From assembly GCF_016591715.1 (NCBI RefSeq), contig NZ_AP024109.1, positions 6,198,001 to 6,262,000 of the forward strand: a DNA stretch of 64,000 nucleotides, written 5' to 3'. A program made the translations under genes and the position numbers. Shown here in pieces: positions 15,204 to 27,115 of this stretch (the stretch's first letter is position 1; every line of letters starts with the position of its first letter). The notes beneath the pieces were generated by a model, which searched no databases, had not been told where the DNA came from, and worked only from the letters and a program-made list of their open reading frames with translations. The DNA comes from Mesorhizobium sp. J8 (GTDB lineage Bacteria > Pseudomonadota > Alphaproteobacteria > Rhizobiales > Rhizobiaceae).

Positions 15204-16178
15204 TTAGCCCCAGTTCGGCAAGCTCCGCAGGAAATCGATCATCGCGGCGTTGACCTCGTGCGGACGCTCCTGCTGGGTCCAATGCCCGCAGCCGGGCAGC
15301 ATCAGCGTGTCGCGGATTTGCGGGACGAAGTTCCTGATATTGGCTAACAGTTGATCCATGCCGGGGAAGGCGACCACAAGGTCGCGGTCGCCCGCCACGT
15401 AAAGCGCGGGCACCTTGATCCGCGCGCCGGCAAAGGGCGCCATCAGTTCCCAGTTCCGGTCGATGTTGCGGTACCAGTTGAGACCCCCGGCAAAGCCGGC
15501 GCGTTGGAACTCGCCGGCGTAGAAATCGATGTCGCTTTCGCTGAGCCAGTGCGGCAGGCTTGCAGGAACCTCGGCGGCTTGCAGGAGGCGTCCGCCGTGC
15601 GGGACCATGGCAATTCCGGCGCCGCCGTCCGAAGCGTCTCCCGACACCGCGTAAAGCATGGCGCGCACCGTGGCCCGCGGGTCCCGTTCCAGCTCCGCCT
15701 CGGCAATGCCGGGTTGCTGGAAATAGAGCTGGTAGAACTGGGACTCCGCCGTTCGCGGCATGAGGCTGGTCGGACGCGCATTGCCGCGCGGCCGGAACGG
15801 CACGCTGAGGCCGACGACGGCATGGAAGCGGTCCGGCCGCAGCAGCGCGGCATGCCAGGCGACCACCGCGCCCCAGTCGTGGCCGACGATGACGGAGCTG
15901 GGGACCTCGAGAGCGTCGAGAAGGCCCACCATATCGCCGACCAGATGAAAGAGCGTGTATTGGTCGATCGCTTCCGGCCGGTCGCTCTTGCCGTAGCCTC
16001 GCATGTCGGGGGCGACGGCGCGGAAGCCCGCCGCTGCGAGCGCGCCCAGCTGATGCCGCCAGGAATACCAGGATTCAGGGAAGCCATGGCACAACAGCAC
16101 CACCGGCCCTTCGCCCTGCTCCGCGACATTGAGGCGGATGCCGTTGGTTTCAATTGTCCGCTGTATAGGTTCTCTCAC
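15204..16178 (-). CDS. epoxide hydrolase-type alpha/beta hydrolase
   Basis: 324 residues. HGFPESWYSWRHQ supplies the oxyanion hole typical of soluble epoxide hydrolases, GHDWGA (Asp101) is the nucleophile elbow with Asp instead of Ser, and GCGHWTQQERP holds the catalytic His. The cap region contains the expected Tyr-rich stretch (FYQLYFQQPG). It opens epoxides with water via an ester intermediate; haloalkane dehalogenases share the Asp elbow but usually differ in the HGFPES region. Monocistronic. Confidence 0.88.
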   Translation of the reverse strand: MREPIQRTIETNGIRLNVAEQGEGPVVLLCHGFPESWYSWRHQLGALAAAGFRAVAPDMRGYGKSDRPEAIDQYTLFHLVGDMVGLLDALEVPSSVIVGHDWGAVVAWHAALLRPDRFHAVVGLSVPFRPRGNARPTSLMPRTAESQFYQLYFQQPGIAEAELERDPRATVRAMLYAVSGDASDGGAGIAMVPHGGRLLQAAEVPASLPHWLSESDIDFYAGEFQRAGFAGGLNWYRNIDRNWELMAPFAGARIKVPALYVAGDRDLVVAFPGMDQLLANIRNFVPQIRDTLMLPGCGHWTQQERPHEVNAAMIDFLRSLPNWG

Positions 16179-16580
16179 GGCCGCTCCTCATGCTCGCGTT
16201 CCCACTACTGATCGACGGCACGCAGCCAGAGCAACTGGCGGCTGACCTGCGGAATACCACCCTTTGGAGCGCAACTTTTATCGACTGTCTCAGGGACAGT
16301 CGCGGCAGTCAACGTCCGACGCGGATCCGCCAGCCGGATTTGGCGCGGTAGGACCGCTTCCGAACGGAAATCAGCCACCGGTCGCAGCCGACCATCCGCG
16401 CCGCGACGGTCAAGGTTATTGAGGCTTCGTTCTTTCGTCGATCACCCCGCGGTGCAGTTCCAGTGAAAAGTGGTGTTGCAGCAAATCGGCAGGGCGTCCA
16501 CGCCCTCGAATGGCTCTGGCGATGCGCATCCGTTCGTGCAAGATCGCCGGCTGAACAAATGCCGGAGGACGCCGGGAACC
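16179..16580. other. 400-base intergenic region with one short hairpin
   Basis: Between the epoxide hydrolase start and the HXXEE gene. The only clear structure is the inverted repeat gactgtc-tcagg-gacagtc (16284-16302), about 105 bases upstream of the hydrolase start, possibly an operator. I see no convincing small gene, tRNA or terminator here. Confidence 0.5.
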
Positions 16581-17153
16581 ATGCTCAAGCTGCAAGGCTG
16601 GCTGGCCGAATATTGGGTGATTGGCGCGGGGTTCATGGCTGCGTCGCTTATGGCGGCCGCGCCAATTCTCTCGCTCCCGCTGCCGCTGTTCCTGATCTTC
16701 CTGCACAGCCCGTTTTACATGGTCCATCAGGTCGAGGAGCACACCGGCGACCGGTTCCGCAAATTTGCCAACGAGCATGTCTTCGGCGGTCGCGACGCCC
16801 TGACCATCGCCTCTGTTCTCGTCATCAACCTGCCCTTCGTCTGGAGCATCAACTTGCTGGCTCTTTACGCCGCATTCCTATGGGGACCCGCCTGGGGCCT
16901 CGTCGCTCCCTATGTCATGATCGTCAACGCGCTCGCGCATCTCGTCACATCGGCGCGGCTGCGCAAATACAATCCCGGCCTCGTCACCAGCGTCCTTTTG
17001 TTTTTGCCGCTGAGCGTCGCAACGATCTGGACGATTGGCCGGACGGAAGGTCTTGTCCCGCACTTGATCGGCGCGGCTCTCGCGATCCTGCTTCACCTGG
17101 CGATCGTTGCGGTGGTGGCCGGCCGATACCGCTCTCTCGTCCCCGCCTCATAG
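16581..17153 (+). CDS. HXXEE-domain membrane protein
   Basis: 190 residues with about five hydrophobic helices. VHQVEEH (about residue 51) is the H-x-x-E-E motif that names the family, and NALAHLVTS carries the second conserved His. These suggest a membrane-embedded metal site, but no activity is known for the family. Start chosen at ATG 16581, after which the first helix begins; the open frame upstream is polar and without similarity. The stop is 17 bases from the converging kinase gene. Confidence 0.82.
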   Translation: MLKLQGWLAEYWVIGAGFMAASLMAAAPILSLPLPLFLIFLHSPFYMVHQVEEHTGDRFRKFANEHVFGGRDALTIASVLVINLPFVWSINLLALYAAFLWGPAWGLVAPYVMIVNALAHLVTSARLRKYNPGLVTSVLLFLPLSVATIWTIGRTEGLVPHLIGAALAILLHLAIVAVVAGRYRSLVPAS

Positions 17154-17170
17154 CATGTGTGGCAACGTTG

Positions 17171-19174
17171 TCAGTCTTGATCCCCGGCAAGGCGGCCCTT
17201 TGTCCTCAACGGCACCACATTTGCGCTGGCCGGCTGTTCCGGCTCCGCGCTCTGCGCGGCGACTGCCATATCGGCCCGCGGCAGATAGACCGTCACCGTC
17301 GTGCCCTTGCCGACTTCGCTGTCGATCGTGACCGCGCCGCCCGACTGCTGCGCGAAGCCATAGACCTGCGCGAGCCCGAGGCCTGTGCCCTTCTCGGGCC
17401 CTTTGGTCGTGAAGAACGGTTCGAAGACCTGCGGAAGCACGTCTGGCGCAATGCCGATGCCTGTGTCAGCCACCCGTAACGCGACGAATTCACCTTGCAG
17501 GCCGGCCGCGTTATCATCGCTCGATAGCAGCATATTCTCCGCCGTGACCGTTACCAGGCCACCGTCAGGCATGGCGTCCCGCGCGTTGAAGGCAATGTTG
17601 ACGAGACCAAGCTCCAGTTCGCCGGGGTCGACCTTCACCGGCCAGATTTCGGGTCCGACGGAGGCGACCAATTTCACCGATTTGCGCATGGAGCCCGCTA
17701 TCATCCCGCGAACGGCTTCTATTCGCTCTGCCAGCGACACCACCTCGGCGTGGGCACCCTGCTTGCGCGAGAAGGCCAGCAGCTGGCGTGTCAATGCGGT
17801 GCCGCGCTGGAGTGCACGTTCCACGGATTCGGTCGCCCGCTTCATCTCGGGATCGGCGCCGACTTTCTTCCCCAGGCGAACATAGCTTTCGACCACCGTC
17901 AGAAGGTTGTTGAAATCATGCACGATGCTGCCGGTCAGTTGACCAAGCGCATCCATTTTCTGGGCATGAACGCGTTGCGCTTGCGCCTGCCGGAGTGCGA
18001 TTTCCGCATCGCGTCGATCGGTAATGTCGCGCGTGATCTTGGCGAAGCCGATCAGTTCTCCTCGCTCGTCGCGGATCGGATCGATCACGACATTCGCCCA
18101 GAACAGCGTCCCGTCCTTGCGGACGCGATGGCCCTCGGTTTCGAAGCGCCCGTCCCGTGTTGCCGTATGGAGCGCGCGACCAGGCAAACCGGCGGCACGG
18201 TCATGCTCCGTGTAAAAAAGTGAGAAGTGCTGACCGATGATTTCTTCGGCCGTGTAGCCCTTGATGCGCTCCGCGCCGGCGTTCCAACTGGTCACCAGCC
18301 CGTTGGGATCAAGCATGAAAAGCGCATAGTCGGTCACGCCGCTCACCAGCAGGCGGAACTGGCGCTCGCTTTGACGCAAAGCTTCATGCGCCGCCCGGCG
18401 CTCGGTGATGTCGCGCGTGACTTTGGCGAATCCCTCGAGCTGGCCTGCGTCGTTATGGATCGGGGTGACGACAACCGACGCCCAGAAACGGCTGCCGTCC
18501 TTGCGGACGCGCCAGCCCTCGCCTTCATATCGCCCGTTCTGCACGGCTGCTTCGAGGACGCGCAGCGGCGTGCCCTTTGCGCGTTCTTCACGGGTATAGA
18601 ATTTGGAAAAATGCTGGCCTACGATCTCCTCGGCGGCGTAGCCTTTCAGCCGCTCGGCGCCAGCGTTCCAATTGGTGATCATACCGCTTGGATCGAGCAT
18701 ATAGATGGCGTAGTCAGTAACTCCGTCGACAAGGATGCGGAAGCGCCGCTCGCTCTGCAGGAGCGACTGATGCGCGGCGACACGTTCGGTGATGTCTCGC
18801 GTGATCTTCGCGTAGCCCAAAAGAACGCCGTTGCGATCCAGCACCCGTTGAACAAGGCCATTCGACCAGAACCTGGTTCCGTCCTTGCGCACCCGCCACC
18901 CTTCGGCCTCGTATCTTCCCTCCGCCTTTGCCTTGGCAAGCATCTCGGTCGGAACGCCGTTCGCCTGATCTTCGGTGGTGAAAAACCGGGAAAAATGCTG
19001 TCCCAGGATTTCCGAAGCCACGTAGCCCTTGATTTTCTCCGCGCCGGTGTTCCAGCTGGTGATGAAGCCATCTGCATCGAGGGTATAGATGGCGTAATCG
19101 GCAACAGCGTCGATGAAGAATTCGAGCCGATGGCTGTCGGAAAAATGTTGCGCGTCCGTTGTGGTCAGTGGCAT
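17171..19174 (-). CDS. triple-PAS sensor histidine kinase
   Basis: 667 residues, no membrane segment, so cytoplasmic. Three PAS domains at about 13-131, 142-259 and 272-388 are strikingly similar (each has DYAIY/DYALF, GAE+I/LKGY, EI+GQHFS+F, RVRKDG and F-x-K+TRDIT), evidence of internal duplication. Dimerisation/phosphoacceptor box: QLTGSIVHDFNNLL with His419. The ATPase domain has N-box NIAFNARDAMPDGG, DTGIGI and GTGLGL. No receiver domain and no adjacent response regulator; the partner may be the hybrid kinase at 20001 or an orphan regulator. The signal is unknown. Confidence 0.92.
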   Translation of the reverse strand: MPLTTTDAQHFSDSHRLEFFIDAVADYAIYTLDADGFITSWNTGAEKIKGYVASEILGQHFSRFFTTEDQANGVPTEMLAKAKAEGRYEAEGWRVRKDGTRFWSNGLVQRVLDRNGVLLGYAKITRDITERVAAHQSLLQSERRFRILVDGVTDYAIYMLDPSGMITNWNAGAERLKGYAAEEIVGQHFSKFYTREERAKGTPLRVLEAAVQNGRYEGEGWRVRKDGSRFWASVVVTPIHNDAGQLEGFAKVTRDITERRAAHEALRQSERQFRLLVSGVTDYALFMLDPNGLVTSWNAGAERIKGYTAEEIIGQHFSLFYTEHDRAAGLPGRALHTATRDGRFETEGHRVRKDGTLFWANVVIDPIRDERGELIGFAKITRDITDRRDAEIALRQAQAQRVHAQKMDALGQLTGSIVHDFNNLLTVVESYVRLGKKVGADPEMKRATESVERALQRGTALTRQLLAFSRKQGAHAEVVSLAERIEAVRGMIAGSMRKSVKLVASVGPEIWPVKVDPGELELGLVNIAFNARDAMPDGGLVTVTAENMLLSSDDNAAGLQGEFVALRVADTGIGIAPDVLPQVFEPFFTTKGPEKGTGLGLAQVYGFAQQSGGAVTIDSEVGKGTTVTVYLPRADMAVAAQSAEPEQPASANVVPLRTKGRLAGDQD

Positions 19175-19271
19175 TGTCGAACCCGCGTTCTACGCTCGCG
19201 TTAAGCAGTTCGTCCGGTGACGCGTCAGCAGCATAGCCCCGCCGATCCGGCACAGCAACAAGCTTGGACCA

Positions 19272-19595
19272 ATGGCGACATATTCATCCGCGCTCGCATC
19301 GAACCTGACAAACCCGGGCTATTTGTACAGCTTTGCCCCGGAAAACGATCCTGGAGACGACGAGGAAAACCCCGTCTCTCACGAACTTGGCTCTGCCGAG
19401 CATGACGAACTCCCGTACAGGGTCGAGTTGTGGAACACCGCCAAGAACGGCGTCGAACAAGTTCTTGCCGTCACGGCAAATGCCAGCATCGGCTACGCCG
19501 CTTATTACGCAGCGACGCGCGAGCATCCGGACCGTTACGTCACCTTGCGCCACAAGAACAATTTCGTTTCGAGATGGAACGGCCCGACGAACTAG
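19272..19595 (+). CDS. small protein of unknown function, paralogue 1 (107 aa)
   Basis: An acidic N-terminal half (about 45 residues, PENDPGDDEENP) is followed by a compact domain, LPYRVELWNTAKNGVEQVLA ... AYYAATREHPDRYVTLRHKN. The same domain is repeated in the next gene (about 19651-19828). No recognised family, membrane segment or catalytic motif. The start lies 97 bases from the divergent triple-PAS kinase and has a poor ribosome-binding site, so it may be leader-controlled. The stop is 14 bases from paralogue 2, so they form one operon. Confidence 0.7.
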   Translation: MATYSSALASNLTNPGYLYSFAPENDPGDDEENPVSHELGSAEHDELPYRVELWNTAKNGVEQVLAVTANASIGYAAYYAATREHPDRYVTLRHKNNFVSRWNGPTN

Positions 19596-19609
19596 GCAGA
19601 GGCCTGTCT

Positions 19610-19828
19610 ATGACACGGAGCGCCAACTCTTCCCGTTCGGCCGAAGCGCTGCCCTATCGTATCGAGCTCTGGCACGCCGAAAGTCACGAGACCATCGAAC
19701 GGGTTCTAGCACGCGCCGTTACGGCGCAGCTTGCCCGCGCCATTTTTCAAGCCGCAAGAGACGAGCATCCCCAACGGCGGATCACGCTGCGCAAGGGAAA
19801 CCGTATCCTCTCCGATACGACGGAATGA
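19610..19828 (+). CDS. small protein of unknown function, paralogue 2 (72 aa)
   Basis: Begins MTRSANSSRSAEALPYRIEL and continues with ETIERVLARAVTAQLARAIF and DEHPQRRITLRKGNRILSD. It aligns over its whole domain with paralogue 1 (LPYR-ELW, VLA, A-x-x-A-A-R-x-E-H-P-x-R, TLR-K-N), a tandem duplication lacking the acidic arm. The net charge is basic, opposite to paralogue 1, so the two could pair. Function unknown. Confidence 0.68.
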   Translation: MTRSANSSRSAEALPYRIELWHAESHETIERVLARAVTAQLARAIFQAARDEHPQRRITLRKGNRILSDTTE

Positions 19829-20000
19829 CCATCTGCCGTCCGGTTTCAAAGCGCTGCCCGCAAGTCCGGCGCTTGGCTTACCTGTCGCGGAGGCGATACG
19901 TCGCCTCTGCACCTGGGCAACCACCTCCCCATACGAAATCTTAATGTAAATCAAGCGTAATCCCGCCCATTAAAATTGTGCGTATGTGTTGGGGTTGCGC

Positions 20001-22334
<2,334 letters not shown>

Positions 22335-23195
22335 TCACCGGTTGCGCAACACCACGCAGGCGCCGCCGACGCTTTGCAGCTTGTTGCAGATGGTGTTGGC
22401 CTCGCCGCGCGAGTCCGCGCCGATCCTGACCGCGTAGATGCCGCGCCGACCGATCGGCGTGCGCACCCGGCTCACCACCGGATCATGGCTGGCGAGCAGC
22501 GCCGGGAACCGGCTCTTGACCCTCAGCCACTGGCCGATCGCGGCCGAGCGGCGGAAATTGCCCGCCACCTGCACGCCCCACGGCTTGACGTTGATCGAAG
22601 CCATGGCGACGGTCCGCGACATGATCACCGGCAGCCGGCGACATGCGACCGCGAAACTCGTCTTGGGGTCGAGCGGCGGCACGGTGCCGGCATAGGATTT
22701 GTCGGAAAACTTGTCGACGGGCTCGCCCATGATGTCGAACACATAGCTTTCCGTCTCCATCGGCAGGAAGCCGCCGGAGGCGAGCCAGCGCGACACGCGG
22801 TTCTCGCCGGCATTGTAGGCCGCCGCCGCGAGCCCGAGATTGCCGTAGCCAGCCTTCATTTCGGCGAGATACTTCGCCGAAGCGGGGATCGCCTGCTCGA
22901 TGTCGAAGGAATTGGCCAGGCCGCGCATCTTGGCGGTGCCGGGCATGAATTGTGCGATGCCTTCCGCTCCGACCGGGCTCACCGCGTTCGGATCGAAGCG
23001 GCTTTCCTTCCAGATCAGCCTGGCGAAGAAATCCTTGGGCAGGCCATTCTGCTGGGCCTGGGTTTCGATCAGGTCGCAGACACGGTCGATCAGCCGTTTG
23101 GCAGCCGATTTCGACTGCGGCGGATCGGCGGACGCGGCCGCCACCCAACTCAAGCAGAAAAGCAAGGCCAGGGTCGCCGTGAGGAAACGGTGCAT
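22335..23195 (-). CDS. lytic murein transglycosylase (SLT) with SPOR-like tail
   Basis: 286 residues. Signal peptide MHRFLTATLALLFCLSWVAAASA. The SLT domain has RLIWKESRFDPNAVSPVGAEG with the catalytic Glu, IAQFMPGTA and AAAAYNAGENRVSRWL. The last ~75 residues (YAVRIGADSRGEANTICNKL, GGACVVLRN) resemble a SPOR peptidoglycan-binding repeat. It cleaves glycan strands to 1,6-anhydro products in the periplasm. The start lies 4 bases after the ispG stop, so the genes are transcriptionally linked. Confidence 0.9.
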   Translation of the reverse strand: MHRFLTATLALLFCLSWVAAASADPPQSKSAAKRLIDRVCDLIETQAQQNGLPKDFFARLIWKESRFDPNAVSPVGAEGIAQFMPGTAKMRGLANSFDIEQAIPASAKYLAEMKAGYGNLGLAAAAYNAGENRVSRWLASGGFLPMETESYVFDIMGEPVDKFSDKSYAGTVPPLDPKTSFAVACRRLPVIMSRTVAMASINVKPWGVQVAGNFRRSAAIGQWLRVKSRFPALLASHDPVVSRVRTPIGRRGIYAVRIGADSRGEANTICNKLQSVGGACVVLRNR

Positions 23196-23199
23196 CGGC

Positions 23200-24465
23200 C
23201 TACTCGGCCGCTGCTTTGCCGTGTCCGTAGCGCTGCTCGATATAGTCGGCGACCATCTTCTCGAAATCCTGCGCGATCGAGGGGCCGCGCAGCGTCGCCG
23301 CCTTCTTGCCGTCGATGAAGACCGGCGCCGTCGGTGTCTCGCCGGTGCCGGGCAGCGATATGCCGATATCGGCATGCTTGGATTCGCCCGGACCGTTGAC
23401 GATGCAGCCCATCACCGCGACCTTGAGGTTCTCTACACCCGGATATTTCTCGCGCCAGACCGGCATGTTCTTGCGGATGTCGGCCTGGATGCTCTGGGCG
23501 AGCTCCTGGAAGACCGTGGACGTCGTGCGCCCGCAGCCGGGGCAGGCCGCGACAATCGGCACGAACTGCCGAAAACCCATGGTCTGCAGGAGTTCCTGCG
23601 ACACCTGCACCTCGCGGGTGCGGTCACCATTCGGCTCCGGCGTCAGCGAGATGCGGATCGTGTCGCCGATGCCCTGCTGCAGGAGGATGCCCATCGCCGC
23701 CGACGAGGCGACGATGCCCTTTGTGCCCATGCCAGCCTCGGTGAGGCCTAGATGCAGGGCATGGTCGGAGCGGGTGGCGAGCTCGGTGTAGACCGCGATC
23801 AGGTCCTGCACGCCGCTGACCTTGGCCGACAGGATGATCTTGTCGCGGCCAAGCCCGATCTCTTCCGCCATCTCGGCCGACAGGATCGCCGACTGCACGA
23901 TCGCCTCGCGCGTCACTTCCTGCGCGGTGAGCGGCGAGCCCTTCGCCTGGTTGTCGTCCATCAGCCGGGTCAAAAGCTCCTGGTCGAGCGAGCCCCAGTT
24001 GACGCCGATACGCACCGGCTTGTCATATCTGATCGCCATTTCGACGATCGCCGCGAACTGGCGGTCCTTCTTTTCCTTGAAGCCGACATTGCCGGGGTTG
24101 ATGCGGTATTTGGCCAGCACCTCGGCGCAGGCCGGATGATCGGCGAGCAGCTTGTGGCCGATATAGTGAAAGTCGCCGACCAGCGGCACATCGATGCCGA
24201 GCCGCAGCAGCCGCTCATGGATGCGCGGAACCGCGGCCGCGCTCTCGTCGCGGTCGACCGTGATGCGCACGATTTCCGAGCCGGCGCGGTGCAGCGCCGC
24301 GACCTGGGCGACCGTCTGGTCGACATCGGCCGTGTCGGTGTTGGTCATCGACTGCACGACCACCGGGCCGCCGCCGCCGACGATCACGCCACCGACCGAA
24401 ACGCCGACCGAGTTGCGCCGCGGAAAGGGAGAGGAAAAATATCCGGTCATGCCGGCCGCCTTCAT
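23200..24465 (-). CDS. ispG: 4-hydroxy-3-methylbut-2-enyl diphosphate synthase
   Basis: 421 residues of the IspG/GcpE family: [20 protein letters not shown] at the N-terminus, [18 protein letters not shown], and the 4Fe-4S ligands CPGCGRT plus CIVNGPGE. It converts MEcPP to HMBPP in the non-mevalonate isoprenoid pathway, using reduced ferredoxin or flavodoxin; an fdxA gene lies elsewhere in the window. It is the promoter-proximal gene of an operon with the lytic transglycosylase. Confidence 0.97.
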   Translation of the reverse strand: MKAAGMTGYFSSPFPRRNSVGVSVGGVIVGGGGPVVVQSMTNTDTADVDQTVAQVAALHRAGSEIVRITVDRDESAAAVPRIHERLLRLGIDVPLVGDFHYIGHKLLADHPACAEVLAKYRINPGNVGFKEKKDRQFAAIVEMAIRYDKPVRIGVNWGSLDQELLTRLMDDNQAKGSPLTAQEVTREAIVQSAILSAEMAEEIGLGRDKIILSAKVSGVQDLIAVYTELATRSDHALHLGLTEAGMGTKGIVASSAAMGILLQQGIGDTIRISLTPEPNGDRTREVQVSQELLQTMGFRQFVPIVAACPGCGRTTSTVFQELAQSIQADIRKNMPVWREKYPGVENLKVAVMGCIVNGPGESKHADIGISLPGTGETPTAPVFIDGKKAATLRGPSIAQDFEKMVADYIEQRYGHGKAAAE

Positions 24466-24701
24466 CTGAAAGTTCCGGGCATGAGGTGGCGGAGCAAAGA
24501 TGGCTTGTCAATGGCAAGCGGCGGGCAAGAGCGGCAAATCCGCTGCTCCCGATCGGCCGCCATGCGGCTAGAAGGGGCATCGGGGCGGGGGATGCGCGCC
24601 CAAAACGGTGAAAGAATTCAGTGTAAGTCACCAAGCCGGTGGCATTTCTTGCCACCGGGAGGCTGCACCGCGGCGGGAGCGGTTATGATGCCGGAGGAGT
24701 T

Positions 24702-24881
24702 TCAGTGTGCGGTCGGTTTCGCCTTCAGCTTTTCAATCTCGTCCTTGATTGCCAACTTGCGCCGCTTGAGAGTGGCGATCTCGAGGTCGTCTACCGAGGG
24801 ATGGTTCATCGCGTCGATAAGTTCGCGCTCGATATCGCCATGCTTTCGCTGCAGCTCATCAAGATGGGATGCAAGAGACAT
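24702..24881 (-). CDS. DUF465/YdcH-type small coiled-coil protein (59 aa)
   Basis: Minus-strand translation reads MSLASHLDELQRKHGDIERE, DAMNHPSVDDLEIATLKRRK and LAIKDEIEKLKA. This is the DUF465 pattern (L-x-x-x-H-x-x-L-[D/E]; L-K-x-x-K-L-x-x-K-D-x-[I/L]). A helical hairpin of unknown role. It is followed by a perfect hairpin, ccggtggca / tgccaccgg (24636-24658). A second DUF465 gene lies divergently at 25115. Confidence 0.85.
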   Translation of the reverse strand: MSLASHLDELQRKHGDIERELIDAMNHPSVDDLEIATLKRRKLAIKDEIEKLKAKPTAH

Positions 24882-25114
24882 GATTGGTTCTCCCTTTCAT
24901 GGTTTCCTCGATTGCAGCCGTCGCAGGCGCCTCCACCGCAGGTTGCGACTGTGACGGCACGATGACAGTTTGCCACCAACCGACCTCGATGTCGAATGCC
25001 ACGTGGTAGCATTCCACGACAAAGTGAAATGTGATAAGGGCAGCGCGCCGGTCACAAACGGACCGGCCCCGCCCAGACAGCCCGATTGGGCGATGCATAC
25101 GCAGATGGTAGATA

Positions 25115-25318
25115 ATGTCCGAACAGGAACAGGCTGAAATACGCCTTGAATATTCCCGGCTCAAACAGGAACACGCCGATTTCGACGCCGCCATCAACGC
25201 GATGATCGCCACAGGCTGTGACCCGCTTCAAATCCAGCGCATGAAGAAGAAGAAGCTGATGCTGAAAGACCGGCTGTCGGCGCTGGAAGACCGCATCATC
25301 CCCGACATCATCGCGTAA
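25115..25318 (+). CDS. DUF465-family small protein (67 aa)
   Basis: MSEQEQAEIRLEYSRLKQEH, ADFDAAINAMIATGCDPLQI and RMKKKKLMLKDRLSALED follow DUF465. Arranged back to back with the 24702 homologue across a 233-base gap, suggesting duplication. It is followed immediately by a palindromic repeat overlapping its stop region. Function unknown. Confidence 0.85.
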   Translation: MSEQEQAEIRLEYSRLKQEHADFDAAINAMIATGCDPLQIQRMKKKKLMLKDRLSALEDRIIPDIIA

Positions 25319-25385
25319 AGCATGTCTCCCGAAGTGGAGACCGGTTTCGGGATGAAGACATGCGCACAATCAAAGCCTAAAGCGC
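25316..25385. repeat. aaagcatg-type palindromic element, copy 1
   Basis: Inverted ends aaagcatgtct and agacatgc surround ccgaagtggagaccggtttc. Related elements with the same order (gcatgatcc ... accggttttcgg ... gatcgtgc or gatcatgc) are at 51402 and 54919. It sits right after the DUF465 stop and could act as a terminator-like hairpin. Confidence 0.75.
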
Positions 25386-25538
25386 AGGGAGCGAACCTGA
25401 AAGATCGCGACGCGCTTCAGGCGCAGGGCGACGGCCAAGGCTGCGGACCCCGCCGGCCGGGAGGACCGCCGTCGCGACAATCCTTGCGCCTATCGGCGAA
25501 TTCCGCTAAGGCGCGCCTTTGCCGCCGGGAGCGAAACC

Positions 25539-26036
25539 TTGACCGATCAGCGTGCCGACGTCGCCATCATCATGGGCAGCCAGTCCGACTGGGCGACGAT
25601 GCGTCAGGCCGCGGAAACGCTGGAGGCGTTGGGCATCCCGCACAAGAGGCTGATCGTCTCGGCGCACCGCACCCCCGACCGCCTCTATGAGTTCGCCAAG
25701 GGCGCCAAGGCCGCCGGCTTCAAGGTGATCATCGCCGGCGCCGGCGGCGCGGCGCATCTGCCCGGCATGACGGCGGCGATGACGCCGCTGCCCGTCTTCG
25801 GCGTCCCGGTCGAATCCAAGGCGCTGTCGGGCCAGGATTCGCTGCTGTCCATCGTGCAGATGCCGGCCGGCATCCCGGTCGGCACGCTGGCCATCGGCAA
25901 GGCAGGCGCCGCCAATGCCGCCCTTCTCGCCGCCGCCGTGCTGGCGCTCAGCGATGACAAGCTCGCCGCCCGGCTCGACGCCTGGCGCGCGGCGCAAACC
26001 GCCAAGGTTGCCGCCGAGCCGACGGACGCCCCGTGA
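25539..26036 (+). CDS. purE: N5-carboxyaminoimidazole ribonucleotide mutase
   Basis: 165 residues of class I Pur[34 protein letters not shown] with the catalytic His, [13 protein letters not shown] and [17 protein letters not shown]. It converts N5-CAIR to CAIR in purine synthesis. TTG 25539 is taken as the start because gggag lies about 7-12 bases upstream and no later start keeps MGSQSD intact. Its stop overlaps the purK start (GTGA), indicating translational coupling. Confidence 0.96.
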   Translation: MTDQRADVAIIMGSQSDWATMRQAAETLEALGIPHKRLIVSAHRTPDRLYEFAKGAKAAGFKVIIAGAGGAAHLPGMTAAMTPLPVFGVPVESKALSGQDSLLSIVQMPAGIPVGTLAIGKAGAANAALLAAAVLALSDDKLAARLDAWRAAQTAKVAAEPTDAP

Positions 26037-27109
26037 GCCTGGCGCCCGGATCGACCATCGGCATCATTGGCGGCGGCCAGCTTGGCCGCATGCTGGCCAT
26101 GGCTGCCGCGCGCCTCGGTTACGGCACCATCGTGCTGGAGCCGCAGGCCGACTGCCCGGCCGCGCAAGTCGCCAACCGCCAGATCGTCGCCGCCTATGAC
26201 GATCCGGCGGCACTTGCCGATCTGGCGGCTGCCTGCGCCGTCGTCACATACGAATTCGAGAATGTCCCGGTCGTCGCTGCCGAAACGTTGGCGGCGAGGG
26301 TTCCGGTCTATCCGCCGGCCCGCGCGCTCGACGTGGCGCAAGATCGCGTCACCGAGAAAAGTTTTTTGAACGGCATCGGCATTCCCACCGCCGAATTCTG
26401 CCCGGTCGACAACGACGACCAGCTGACCGAAGCGTTGAAGAAGTTCGGCGGCCGCGGCGTGCTGAAAACGCGCCGCATGGGCTATGACGGCAAGGGCCAG
26501 CGTGTCTTCCGCAACATGGAAACGGGCGGCTTTGCCGGCGTTTGCGAGGCGATGGGCAATGTGCCGCTTATCCTGGAATCGCTGGTCGCCTTCGAGCGCG
26601 AGATTTCGGTGATCGCCGCGCGTGGGCTGGGCGGCGCGGTCGCGGTTTACGATCCGGCCGAGAATGTTCACCGCGAAGGGATATTGCGGACCTCGACCCT
26701 GCCTGCCGGCATCGGTGGGCAAACGGCTTCAGCGGCCAAGGAGGGGGCGGCCAAAATCCTCGCCGCGCTCGATTATGTCGGCGTCATCGGCGTCGAGTTC
26801 TTCGTTCTCGCCGACGGCTCGCTGCTCGCCAACGAGCTCGCGCCGCGCGTGCACAATTCCGGCCACTGGACGGAAGCCGCTTGCGTCGTCTCGCAATTCG
26901 AGCAGCATATCCGCGCCGTCGCCGGGCTGCCGCTGGGCTCGCCTTTCCGCCATTTCGACTGCGTGATGGAAAACCTGATCGGCGACGACATGCTGAAGGT
27001 GGCGACGCTGCTTAACGAACCCGACCTGATGCTGCACCTTTATGGCAAGGCCGAGTCGCGCCCCGGCCGCAAGATGGGCCATTTCACGCGCCTCATCAGG
27101 CCCCGATAG
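26033..27109 (+). CDS. purK: N5-carboxyaminoimidazole ribonucleotide synthase
   Basis: 358-residue ATP-grasp enzyme: [20 protein letters not shown] at the N-terminus, [33 protein letters not shown] and [14 protein letters not shown]. It makes N5-CAIR from AIR, ATP and bicarbonate, feeding PurE. GTG start overlapping the purE stop by 4 bases. The next gene converges from 6 bases away without a visible hairpin. Confidence 0.97.
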   Translation: MSLAPGSTIGIIGGGQLGRMLAMAAARLGYGTIVLEPQADCPAAQVANRQIVAAYDDPAALADLAAACAVVTYEFENVPVVAAETLAARVPVYPPARALDVAQDRVTEKSFLNGIGIPTAEFCPVDNDDQLTEALKKFGGRGVLKTRRMGYDGKGQRVFRNMETGGFAGVCEAMGNVPLILESLVAFEREISVIAARGLGGAVAVYDPAENVHREGILRTSTLPAGIGGQTASAAKEGAAKILAALDYVGVIGVEFFVLADGSLLANELAPRVHNSGHWTEAACVVSQFEQHIRAVAGLPLGSPFRHFDCVMENLIGDDMLKVATLLNEPDLMLHLYGKAESRPGRKMGHFTRLIRPR

Positions 27110-27115
27110 GCGTCG

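Noticed and set aside
16179..16580. In-frame upstream extension of the HXXEE gene from 16470
   Set aside because: The extra 37 residues are polar, Arg/Ser/Pro-rich and unlike the membrane protein start; the first helix follows ATG 16581.
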